Positions 1 through 7,922 of a stretch of 14,201 nucleotides of DNA are shown one piece after another (position 1 is the stretch's first letter; every line of letters starts with the position of its first letter). Where the stretch lies: assembly GCA_003448675.1 (NCBI GenBank), contig DLXZ01000236.1, positions 3,013-17,213 of the forward strand, written 5' to 3'. Source of the DNA: Porticoccaceae bacterium. Lineage in GTDB: Bacteria > Pseudomonadota > Gammaproteobacteria > Pseudomonadales > Porticoccaceae. Under the pieces are notes generated by a model. It did no database searches. It was not told the origin of the DNA and saw nothing but the letters and a program-made list of their open reading frames with translations. A program made the position numbers and the translations under genes.

Positions 1-91
1 ACATAGGTTTAGAATGGCAGGCTTCGGGGCCTTGTTGGGTGTCTGCGTAAAATCAGGGTAAAACCCGTTCGTCTGTCCGGTGCACCTGATC

Positions 92-120
92 ACGTCAGTC
101 ATTACGTAACAGCCTGACGT
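92..120. repeat. 7-bp inverted repeat around an 8-bp palindrome
   Basis: ACGTCAG at 92-98 is the exact reverse complement of CTGACGT at 114-120. The 15-nt spacer contains the palindrome TTACGTAA (102-109), almost concentric with the outer repeat. It lies downstream of the minus-strand gene ending at 211. No T-tract follows on either strand, so it is not a good intrinsic terminator. It could be a protein-binding site or an RNA hairpin. The rest of 1-154 shows no gene I can support. Confidence 0.3.
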
Positions 121-154
121 TTACAGGCACGGTTATGATCTCAAAGTTTGCTGA

Positions 155-226
155 TCAAAGGTTCCCCGCACGCTCCAATGCCTCTTCCAACTTACTTGTT
201 GGCCAGCCATCTACCACGCCCTCCAT
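155..226 (-). other. Possible 3' extension or 23-aa overlapping ORF
   Basis: On the minus strand, ATG at 226 opens a 23-codon frame (MEGVVDGWPTSKLEEALERA, then GNL and stop) that overlaps the last codons of the DUF945-like gene. It has AAGGAG 5 nt upstream and ends in an amphipathic helix-like stretch. It could be the true C-terminus of the upstream gene displaced by a frameshift, a small translationally coupled ORF, or chance. The sequence alone does not decide. Confidence 0.25.
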
Positions 227-1620
227 GGAAGCTCCTTATCAAGCGCGCTACCGAGCTTTTTCGCGTAGGGTATTACCTGACCATTTAAGCGTAGTTCACC
301 ACGGTTGAATGTGGCCTCACTTTCAATACCGCTTGGAGTTTCTACGGCATATCCCAACCCTACCGGCATTTTCATCATTCCCTCGTTACCGCTTAGAAAC
401 ACTTTGTCGATGCCGACCTTTAGATTTGCCTGAACCCCTGAAAGCACTTGTCGCAGGGTCTTTTTGTGAATTAGGGCCTTGCTGTCGACCCAATCAAGAC
501 TCAAACTAAATCCAGTGTTCGCATCACCCTGAGCAACGGATATACCATAATCAAATTTAAAACCCTGCTTGATCAGACCCACCATCGAAAGCACATAGGC
601 CTGCATATCTTCTTCGGATAGCCCGTCTAAACCAGACGCTTCGTCACCCTGCAACAGGGCGCTGTAAAACTTCTGGTTTATCCTTTGATTAATATCCGCG
701 TACCGTCGAAGAGCCCTCTCTTCCAAACCTTCATAGTCTATATCCAGACGCGCGCTCAGAGGCCCGTCAAAGATGGATGTAAAACTCTCGTCGGTAGAGG
801 AAATAGCATTAGCAACGACATCCACACTGCCGTGGACACCGCTGTCGTTTTTGCCACTAAAACCGTACATGGATACGTTATCGATACGATGCTCCGCGCC
901 GTCAACGTTTACCGCTACCGCGCCCAATGTGTAAGAAAGCTCCCCGGTTAACATATTCCCGGCGTACATCTCGGTGATGTCCACCGTCAGTGTTGAGGGA
1001 CCGATATCCAGCGTCCCGGCCTCTGATTCGTCCTCCACGAACAACGCGCCAAATTCAACGCTGCCGGTGAGGGTGGAATACTGGTCATCGGAACTGAATG
1101 TGCCGACAATTCCGTTTTCCAGGACCACTGCCCCATCGTCTGCAACTAACTCAAAAGGTGCCAGTTTCAGATCAAGGGTTTTCCCACCTGCGAAATCAAT
1201 CAAAACACCGCCGGTGAGCGGGTCACGATCTGCGAAACCACTCAGAATCTTTTGCGCTTTTTCTCTCTCGCTTAGCACAGCCGCGAGATCTGGTGTGAAC
1301 CCAATGTAGTAAGCTCCAAGTTTCGGCCCACTAGGCCATAACATGAATGGGCCGTGGTGGATATCCAAATCCACGCCAAAGCGCACAGGCTCTTTGCCCG
1401 CGGGATCAACCGTCACTAGAAGGCGGGAAGCGCTCGTTAAAAACCCGGACTCATAGGACTGCTTGGCAACCGACACCGGAATAGCGCGATCGGCAAGGTC
1501 ACGGTTAAGCTCGTCAATTTGCTCGTCCACAGTGATAGTAGCCGCCCTACCGAAGAACAAGACCCCAACAATCCAAAGTCCAACCAAACCGGCTACAGCA
1601 ACTGCTAATACCTTTTTCAT
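211..1620 (-). CDS. DUF945/YdgA-like membrane-anchored protein
   Basis: This predicted 469-aa protein starts MKKVLAVAVAGL. Residues about 4-22 form one hydrophobic segment (signal anchor or signal peptide), and the rest is a long, probably periplasmic, beta-rich region. The overall pattern matches the DUF945 family typified by E. coli YdgA (about 500 aa), whose function is not well defined: a short N-terminal TM, then a region with an IHHGP motif (DLDIHHGPFMLWPSG), and a C-terminal block ending near RGELRLNGQVIPYAKK. I chose ATG 1620 because AAAGGAAG lies 8 nt upstream. An in-frame ATG at 1668 would add 16 residues ahead of the hydrophobic segment and lacks such a site. The gene stands alone, divergent from the TonB-receptor operon. 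The frame ends abruptly at LPWRAW, and another frame continues in a protein-like way to 155 (see findings). Confidence 0.8.
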   Translation of the reverse strand: MKKVLAVAVAGLVGLWIVGVLFFGRAATITVDEQIDELNRDLADRAIPVSVAKQSYESGFLTSASRLLVTVDPAGKEPVRFGVDLDIHHGPFMLWPSGPKLGAYYIGFTPDLAAVLSEREKAQKILSGFADRDPLTGGVLIDFAGGKTLDLKLAPFELVADDGAVVLENGIVGTFSSDDQYSTLTGSVEFGALFVEDESEAGTLDIGPSTLTVDITEMYAGNMLTGELSYTLGAVAVNVDGAEHRIDNVSMYGFSGKNDSGVHGSVDVVANAISSTDESFTSIFDGPLSARLDIDYEGLEERALRRYADINQRINQKFYSALLQGDEASGLDGLSEEDMQAYVLSMVGLIKQGFKFDYGISVAQGDANTGFSLSLDWVDSKALIHKKTLRQVLSGVQANLKVGIDKVFLSGNEGMMKMPVGLGYAVETPSGIESEATFNRGELRLNGQVIPYAKKLGSALDKELPWRAW

Positions 1621-2234
1621 ACTAGATGCTTCCTTTACGTTTACTAAAACCCTTTCACTATTGGTCACAACATTTTTTCTTGATCACACCCGTGCCCGTC
1701 GATGGCAGTGCACTTGGACGTAGGCCTAAACACCCTGATCAAAAGCACATCTTTTTTAAGGCAATGAGAACGCGCGAATCCGCCGACTAATACACCTGGT
1801 GTCCTGAAACCGGCTTACGCCACTTCCTGTTTGCCACTCTGGCTTATCTTCCCACAAATAACACCGTTAAAGCAGAGATACGGACATCCGCTCCCTTACA
1901 ATACTTTGATGCCAAAAAAGAATAGCGCTTCAATGTTACCGGCAAGTTGCCGTACAAGCAGGTCACTAACTGACCAGGCCGGCATATTCCACACGTTTTC
2001 CCAATTCGGACGCGCGCCCAATAAGCTTTTCCTATATGATCTTTAATATCAATCGGTTATCTGGGTTTTTTGAATTTTTTATGAGCCTTGTTGCAACAAA
2101 CCCATGCATGCGCTCCACTCGTCCATTTGAGCCCGACGCCAATCTAAAAATAAACGCGAAAGTTTTTAAAGAAGTAGCCGATAAATATGAACAAGAAGCA
2201 GAATGCTCCTTCCCTTTTGTGTAAAGGAAGATAC
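1621..2234. other. Intergenic region between divergent genes
   Basis: This 614-bp stretch must carry the promoters of the minus-strand DUF945-like gene and the plus-strand TonB-receptor operon. Open frames inside it lack ribosome-binding sites and protein-like composition. Visible structure: two copies of TGATCA at 1681-1686 and 1736-1741, a 12-bp palindrome at 2088-2099 and a 7-bp inverted repeat (TGGGTTT 2062-2068, AAACCCA 2098-2104). TATGAT at 2035-2040 resembles a -10 box, but no matching -35 is present at the right distance, so I do not call a promoter. Confidence 0.5.
2062..2104. promoter_or_regulatory. Candidate operator with 12-bp palindrome
   Basis: TTGTTGCAACAA at 2088-2099 is a perfect 12-bp palindrome. 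It overlaps a 7-bp inverted repeat whose arms are TGGGTTT (2062-2068) and AAACCCA (2098-2104). It lies about 135-170 bp upstream of the preferred start of the TonB receptor, a plausible place for a transcription-factor site. The binding protein cannot be named from sequence. Confidence 0.25.
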
Positions 2235-4337
2235 ATGTTCCCCCTGTTGTGGGTATGCAAATGTTGCATGCGATCGCTGACGCTTGGTTTCACCAGCTTT
2301 CGCTCACCCAATAAAAACAAGCACTTACCGACCAGAGTGCTGGCAGGCTTTCTCCTGGCGGTGACCAGCACAAGCCACGCGGATGAACATCTGAGTCATT
2401 TGAAAACGCTGTCTCTCGATGAGTTGGTCAATATCCAGGTTTCAATATCTTCCAAACGTCCCGAAAAAGCCGGTGATGTAGCCGCCTCTCTACATGTAAT
2501 AACGAGTGAAGATATTCACCGCTCCGGAGCCTCGACCATTCCGGAACTACTACGCACCGTGCCAGGGCTAAACGTGGCTCAGTCCAGCGCCAATTACTGG
2601 TCCATTACCGCCAGGGGCTCGGGCGGCCGCTTCGCTAACAAATTACTGGTGATGATGGACGGTCGCACCCTCTACACCCCCTTGTTCAGTGGTGTCTTCT
2701 GGGAGATTCAGGACGCCCTGCTAGAGGACATCGAGCGGATCGAGATCGTCCGGGGTTCTGGAGCCGCCATCTGGGGCGCTAACGCTGTGAACGGAGTTAT
2801 CAACATTATCACCAAGAAACCCGGGGACACCCAGGGTGGGTTGATTTACACCCAGCTTGGCGACCAAGATCAAGGGAGCGGTGGCGTGCGTTACGGTGGC
2901 GCAATCAGCGATGAGGCAAGTTATCGAGTATACGCCCAATACTCTGGCCGGGAAGAAAGCGTTCTCCCGGGGGGATTCGAAGCCGCCGACGATATGGACA
3001 GCCTGCGTGGAGGCTTTCGAGTCGACTGGCATAACACCGCACTATCCAGCCTGCGCTTGCAGGGCGATATCTACAGCAGCCATATCGGTGAACAAGCTTC
3101 TGTTCCCAACCTCTTTAACACGGCCAATGACTATAAGGACGTTATTAGCAATGAAATAGATTATTCAGGCGCTAACCTCATTCTTGCCTGGGAGCAACAG
3201 CACCCAAATGAAGACAGGACTTCCGTGCAATTTTATTACGATCGTATTAGGCGTGAGGATTCGATACTGGGTGATTATAACAACGAGACTTTCAACGTCG
3301 AATACCAGTACCAACGCGCGCCGCAAGGGCGTCATAAATGGGTATGGGGCTTCGGTTACCGACTATTCCGCGATAATTTCGATGTGGCGGCCGACTTTAT
3401 CGCATTTACCCACCCCAACGACTACGGTGAGTGGTTCAGCGCTTATCTACAGGACGACATATCATTTTATGGTGGTAACGTAGTTTTAACTGGCGGTTTG
3501 CGTTTGGATCACAACCAGTACACCGGCCTTGAAGCACAGCCGAGCATTCGGGTCCGTTGGCATATCACCCCTAGGACCATGGCATGGACGGCATTATCGA
3601 GAGCAGTGCGCACGCCGGGCAAAATTGACGAGGGTGGAAGAATATCTTTCCGATATGAAGCACCCAGTCCCACAAGCATGGGGCTACCCCTTGAGGCAGT
3701 AGGAATGCTGGACGATCTCGAATCAGAGTCAGTGCTCTCCTATGAACTGGGTTATCGCTGGCAGGCAACAGAAGGTCTAAACCTGGATATCGTAGCCTTT
3801 TACGCGGACTACGATAAATTCCGTTCTTTTGAAGAACCCACGGTTCAATTCCTTCCGTCGCCGGTGCCCCACCTTCAAGCAATAAGCCCAGGCGACAACA
3901 AAATAGGCGGGGAAGCTTTCGGCCTGGAACTTGCCATGGAGTGGCTGCCCCGCGACTGGTGGCGATTACGAGCCAACGCCTCGGCACTTTACATGGATCT
4001 CCGCGCCATTGATGGCGGCAGCGATACGACCTTTGTCAGAAATGAAGATGAAACACCCGAACACCAGTTTAATCTGATCTCAACCATGAATCTCCATTCG
4101 AATTTTTTTCTTGATGCGGTTGTGCGCTACGTCGACAAGGTCAAGGCTTTTGAGATAGATAGCTACGTTGCCTTTGATGCGCGCATCGCCTGGCAACCGA
4201 CACCCGATGTGGAATTTTCGCTGGTTGGCAAGAACCTGTTCGATGACAGTCACCCCGAGTATATAGACGCTTTGCTGCGTAGTGCCGACACCGAAATTGA
4301 AAGAAGCGTGCTCGCCAAAGTGGTATTTAATTTTTAG
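2235..4337 (+). CDS. TonB-dependent outer-membrane receptor
   Basis: This protein is an outer-membrane beta-barrel that would import a ligand using TonB energy; the substrate is not evident. From ATG 2235 it is 700 aa. A basic n-region, the hydrophobic segment VLAGFLLAV and a SHA cleavage site (after residue 49) give an export signal. The plug domain follows: LSLDELVNIQVSIS (possible TonB-box region), VITSEDIHRSGASTIPELLR, DGRTLYTPLFSGVFWE, then ERIEIVRGSGAAIWGANAVN and GVINIITKK. The remainder is barrel, ending VVFNF with the terminal Phe typical of outer-membrane proteins. Start: AAAGGAAG lies 4 nt before ATG 2235. ATG 2187 (16 residues longer) and ATG 2268 (nearest the signal peptide) remain possible. 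It is the first gene of an operon, 48 nt before the YfiR-family gene, an arrangement that suggests signalling coupled to uptake. Confidence 0.92.
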   Translation: MFPLLWVCKCCMRSLTLGFTSFRSPNKNKHLPTRVLAGFLLAVTSTSHADEHLSHLKTLSLDELVNIQVSISSKRPEKAGDVAASLHVITSEDIHRSGASTIPELLRTVPGLNVAQSSANYWSITARGSGGRFANKLLVMMDGRTLYTPLFSGVFWEIQDALLEDIERIEIVRGSGAAIWGANAVNGVINIITKKPGDTQGGLIYTQLGDQDQGSGGVRYGGAISDEASYRVYAQYSGREESVLPGGFEAADDMDSLRGGFRVDWHNTALSSLRLQGDIYSSHIGEQASVPNLFNTANDYKDVISNEIDYSGANLILAWEQQHPNEDRTSVQFYYDRIRREDSILGDYNNETFNVEYQYQRAPQGRHKWVWGFGYRLFRDNFDVAADFIAFTHPNDYGEWFSAYLQDDISFYGGNVVLTGGLRLDHNQYTGLEAQPSIRVRWHITPRTMAWTALSRAVRTPGKIDEGGRISFRYEAPSPTSMGLPLEAVGMLDDLESESVLSYELGYRWQATEGLNLDIVAFYADYDKFRSFEEPTVQFLPSPVPHLQAISPGDNKIGGEAFGLELAMEWLPRDWWRLRANASALYMDLRAIDGGSDTTFVRNEDETPEHQFNLISTMNLHSNFFLDAVVRYVDKVKAFEIDSYVAFDARIAWQPTPDVEFSLVGKNLFDDSHPEYIDALLRSADTEIERSVLAKVVFNF

Positions 4338-4385
4338 TGGTTGTAGGAAACTCCTGGCATAAAAAACAACAGCAACGTAGCTGAC

Positions 4386-4973
4386 ATGAAGCATTCTCTT
4401 TTACAAGCACAACAAACAGCGCCGATGTCCCGGAGGGCGCTGCATGGGATCTTCTCGGTAGCACTTTTGGGGCTACTTTACACACCATTGCTCGCCTGGT
4501 CGGAATCCACCCAATACTCCGACGATCAAATTAAAGCTGTCTTTCTCTATCACTTCACCAGCTTCATCAGGTGGCCCGAAGACGCATTTGCTTCAGGGGA
4601 TACGGATTTCAGAATTTGCACTGCCGCAAGCGATCCGATAAATAAAACCTTATCCGCCATCATTGCCGGTGAATCCGTAAACAATCGCGGTATCGAGTTA
4701 TATACTCTAGCCGAGGGTGATCAGGCAGAATCTTGCCAGATACTGTATTTGCCAGGAAATGGCGATGATCATTTGCTTGAACGGCTTAACGACGGCGCTG
4801 CACGAACCTTGACGGTTTCAGATGACAAAGAATTCATCAAGCGGGGAGGCATGATCAAATTCCATTTTGAACGCGGCCGAATTCGACCTGTTATCCATAA
4901 ATCCCGCCTGGATAACGCCAACCTGAAGGCCAGTGCTAAATTACTGCAACTTGCCACTCTCGTCTCGGAATAG
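4386..4973 (+). CDS. YfiR family (DUF4154) periplasmic protein
   Basis: This 195-aa protein has an N-terminal signal peptide (hydrophobic core about 21-37, cleavage near WSES at 38-41). Its mature part matches the YfiR/DUF4154 family: QIKAVFLYHFTSFIRWPE at the start of the fold, FRICTAASDP, a central RGIELYTL strand, SCQILYLPG, then TLTVSDDKEFIKRGGMIKF, and a C-terminal helix with NANLKASAKLLQLA. In Pseudomonas, YfiR is a redox-sensitive periplasmic repressor of the diguanylate cyclase YfiN. Only two cysteines occur (C78 and C117), matching in position one disulfide of the Pseudomonas protein; the second pair is absent. There is no clear ribosome-binding site before ATG 4386, and ATG 4425 would also leave a complete signal peptide. 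Position between a TonB receptor and a CHASE8 kinase (14 nt gap) points to regulation of that kinase, which is inference. Confidence 0.9.
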   Translation: MKHSLLQAQQTAPMSRRALHGIFSVALLGLLYTPLLAWSESTQYSDDQIKAVFLYHFTSFIRWPEDAFASGDTDFRICTAASDPINKTLSAIIAGESVNNRGIELYTLAEGDQAESCQILYLPGNGDDHLLERLNDGAARTLTVSDDKEFIKRGGMIKFHFERGRIRPVIHKSRLDNANLKASAKLLQLATLVSE

Positions 4974-4987
4974 GTCGGGAGTTTATT

Positions 4988-7861
4988 ATGGTCAAAACCT
5001 CCAAAGGTATTAGAGTCTTTAGCGGATTACCTATCAAGTGGAAGCTAATGACCATGATCATATTAACGACGTTTACCATTACTTCGTGTTTTGCTCTCGG
5101 TTATGCCTTTTACGAGTATCGTCTAAAAGCGACTGAATTTAGAGCCCAGATTGCTACGCTGATGAAGGTGGTTGGACTTAACAGCACCGCGGCCATCGTA
5201 TTTCAAGATCCTGAAACAGCATCGGAAATCCTGGAAGCGCTCGCGGGTGAACCGCTTGTAGTGTCAGCTCAAATCTTTAGCCCCACCGGCGAACTATTTT
5301 CCCAGTACATTAGTAAAGATCCGGTCAACCAGGCGCTTCTGGAGTCGAAACATTTATCAGCACCGTCTCCCCCGATCATTGATCAGGGCTATGCACTGTC
5401 CAGCGGTGATGTACTGGAGGCGACGGATATCCATGTCGGTGTGCAGTTTATGTATTTACAGCAACCTATCGTCGTCAATGACAGGATAGTAGCAACGATT
5501 ATGGCTCAAGTGAGCAAACGCTCACTGAGGGCCCTGGTGAAACGCCAGATTAGTACCTTTATCGCGATCGCGACTATCGCACTGATACTTTCATTCATTC
5601 TTGCAAGCCGTTTTCAGCGGATGATATCAACACCAATTATCAGCCTCGCCAATGCGATCAGATCCGTGTCCAAAGATCAGGACTATTCGTTGCGAGTAGA
5701 AGAACACAACAGTGACGAGCTGGGTGAATTAATCGATGGATTTAACGACATGTTGTCTCAAATCGACAACAGGGATAAAGCCCTCGAAATAGCGAAGGAT
5801 GAAGCCGAAGCCGCCAACAGTATGAAGTCACAGTTTCTCGCCAACATGAGTCACGAAATCCGTACACCCATGAACGGCGTTCTTGGCATGACCGACCTAT
5901 TATCTGGCACCAGGCTCGATGAAAAGCAACACCATTATGTACACACAATCCATGAATCTGGCAAGGCCTTGCTTGGCGTCATCAACGATATTCTTGATTT
6001 TTCGAAAATTGAAGCCGGTGAGCTAAAATTGGAAGCCACCGATCTTAATCTGCAAGAACTTGTCACCCAGACATTTGAGCTGATCGCGGATCAGGCCTTT
6101 AATAAAGGACTTGAGTTAATCTGGCACATAGATGATGACGTTCCCATTCATTTAGTTGGAGATGCAATTCGTTTGCGTCAAGTGCTCCTCAATCTGCTCG
6201 GCAATGCAATCAAGTTTACCGCCATGGGCGAAGTTATGTTGAGCATATCGCCCATTTTCGAAAGTGATAATAAAATCAAGCTACAGTTTGCATTGCGCGA
6301 TACCGGCATTGGTATCGAAAAAGAAAAACTTAACCGTATTTTCGATGCTTTTTCTCAGGCCGACTTATCCACAACGCGGCGTTTCGGCGGTACCGGACTG
6401 GGACTGAGTATATCCGCCCAGCTAGTCGAAATGATGGGCGGCGAAATCTCTGTAAAAAGCCAACTGGGGAAAGGCTCTACTTTTACCTTCACCATCGAAT
6501 TTGGCAAACAGCGCGCTCAGCCAGTGGCTTTTTCCCATGACGTCGACCTCAGTGGTAAAAAAATTCTTATCGTTGATGACAATGCAAGCAATCGTGAGAT
6601 CTTATGTCAACAAACTAGCACCTGGGGAATAGACGCCGAACAGGCAAAAGATGCGGCCGAAGCGCTAAAAAAACTGAAGATCGCGGCCCAGCGAAGCGAA
6701 TCGTATAGCCTTGCGATATTAGACCTGATAATGCCAGTCACCGACGGCATGGAGCTAGCCGAATGCGTTAGAACCGATCCGCAGATCAAGGCTACACCCC
6801 TGGTCTTACTGACTTCCGGGAGCCAGGATATCGATGTGGAAAATGCAGAAGCACAGTGGTTTTCCTGCGTGCTGCGCAAACCAGTTTCACCATCAGATCT
6901 TTACGCATGCCTTAAGAGAGCGCTAGTTTCGAGCGACGAAATCAACATTAGTTCTCAACACAAGTCTTCCCGAAATACGGCAACACCACAATTTCCGGCA
7001 AAAATACTCGTGGTTGAAGACAATCCAGTTAATCAGGTGGTGGCGCGAGATATACTGTCTTTATACGGTTGCGAGGCATATGTGGTCGGAGACGGTAAGC
7101 AAGCCGTGAAAGCGGCACAAAATAGCCATTACGACCTTATATTAATGGACATCCAGATGCCTTATCTCGATGGAGTTAGTGCTACTGCGGAAATTAGAAA
7201 TGGTACCGCGAATGCTGACGTACCTATTATCGCTTTGACTGCCAATGCCATGGGCGGTGACAGGGAGCTATACATTGAAAAGGGGATGAGTGATTACCTT
7301 AGCAAACCCTTTGACCGGAATAAATTGCTTGGAATACTTGAAAAATGGCTGAGCCCAACCACGAAAAGTCTAGATGTCGATACCAAAAAAACCTCTGCCG
7401 ACGATATTCACAGGCCAGATAACAGTATTGACGCACACGATACTGCCCTGCCCCATATACCAAACGCGATGGACAAAACGCCCGCTCAGGTAGACATTAG
7501 TCTAGATTCACCATTTGATCATGAAACTATAGAAATGTTAAAAAACGCCTATGGTGATAACTTTGACAACAAATGGGCTGTCCTAGGGCAAATGTACATG
7601 GAATCTGCGTCAAAGGATTTAGAGAAAATAAGAAATGCCATTGAAGGCAGCGATGCGGCGGCACTATACAAAGCCGCGCATAGCCTTAAATCCAGTAGCG
7701 GCAATATGGGCGCCAAGCAAATGATGGAATCCTGTCGTCGTCTAGAAAACAAAGCGCGTGAAGGATCATTAGCTGACGTGGAAAATGACCTTAAACTCCT
7801 GGAAACTCATTATTCTCAGGTGCTAAATGCGCTACCCACCGATACCAGCATTGTCACATAA
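4988..7861 (+). CDS. CHASE8 hybrid histidine kinase with two receivers and HPt
   Basis: This 957-aa inner-membrane phosphorelay sensor starts at ATG 4988, with GGGAG 6 nt upstream. Domains in order: TM1 about 18-42; a periplasmic region about 43-185 resembling CHASE8 of YfiN (VVGLNSTAAIVFQDPETASE, then a strand AQIFSPTGELFSQY); TM2 about 189-207; HAMP about 208-262; HisKA with phospho-acceptor H289 (MSHEIRTPMNG); HATPase with N-box N406, G1 DTGIGI 438-443 and G2 GGTGLGL 467-473; receiver 1 (D530/D531, D579, K631); receiver 2 (E677/D678, D721, K773); and an HPt domain with H898 (AAHSLKSSSGNMGA). All catalytic residues are present, so a complete His-Asp-Asp-His relay is possible. No separate response regulator is encoded in the window, so its target is elsewhere. 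It is the last gene of the receptor-YfiR operon, and its input is probably the upstream YfiR protein. Confidence 0.94.
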   Translation: MVKTSKGIRVFSGLPIKWKLMTMIILTTFTITSCFALGYAFYEYRLKATEFRAQIATLMKVVGLNSTAAIVFQDPETASEILEALAGEPLVVSAQIFSPTGELFSQYISKDPVNQALLESKHLSAPSPPIIDQGYALSSGDVLEATDIHVGVQFMYLQQPIVVNDRIVATIMAQVSKRSLRALVKRQISTFIAIATIALILSFILASRFQRMISTPIISLANAIRSVSKDQDYSLRVEEHNSDELGELIDGFNDMLSQIDNRDKALEIAKDEAEAANSMKSQFLANMSHEIRTPMNGVLGMTDLLSGTRLDEKQHHYVHTIHESGKALLGVINDILDFSKIEAGELKLEATDLNLQELVTQTFELIADQAFNKGLELIWHIDDDVPIHLVGDAIRLRQVLLNLLGNAIKFTAMGEVMLSISPIFESDNKIKLQFALRDTGIGIEKEKLNRIFDAFSQADLSTTRRFGGTGLGLSISAQLVEMMGGEISVKSQLGKGSTFTFTIEFGKQRAQPVAFSHDVDLSGKKILIVDDNASNREILCQQTSTWGIDAEQAKDAAEALKKLKIAAQRSESYSLAILDLIMPVTDGMELAECVRTDPQIKATPLVLLTSGSQDIDVENAEAQWFSCVLRKPVSPSDLYACLKRALVSSDEINISSQHKSSRNTATPQFPAKILVVEDNPVNQVVARDILSLYGCEAYVVGDGKQAVKAAQNSHYDLILMDIQMPYLDGVSATAEIRNGTANADVPIIALTANAMGGDRELYIEKGMSDYLSKPFDRNKLLGILEKWLSPTTKSLDVDTKKTSADDIHRPDNSIDAHDTALPHIPNAMDKTPAQVDISLDSPFDHETIEMLKNAYGDNFDNKWAVLGQMYMESASKDLEKIRNAIEGSDAAALYKAAHSLKSSSGNMGAKQMMESCRRLENKAREGSLADVENDLKLLETHYSQVLNALPTDTSIVT

Positions 7862-7922
7862 AAAACACGTGGACAACGGGTTTTTCCGATAGCATTCCGC
7901 ATATCTTGTGGCGCACGAGCCT

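Noticed and set aside
1831..2046. 71-codon plus-strand frame in the intergenic region
   Set aside because: No Shine-Dalgarno at its starts and no recognisable domain or membrane segment; more likely non-coding.
3571..3987. Minus-strand frame of 138 codons within the TonB receptor
   Set aside because: It lies wholly inside the barrel-coding region, with composition expected of a reverse-frame shadow.
7862..7922. AAAAAC...GTTTTT repeat between the kinase and the coiled-coil gene as a terminator
   Set aside because: The stem is A/T only with a 13-nt loop and would be too weak to call.
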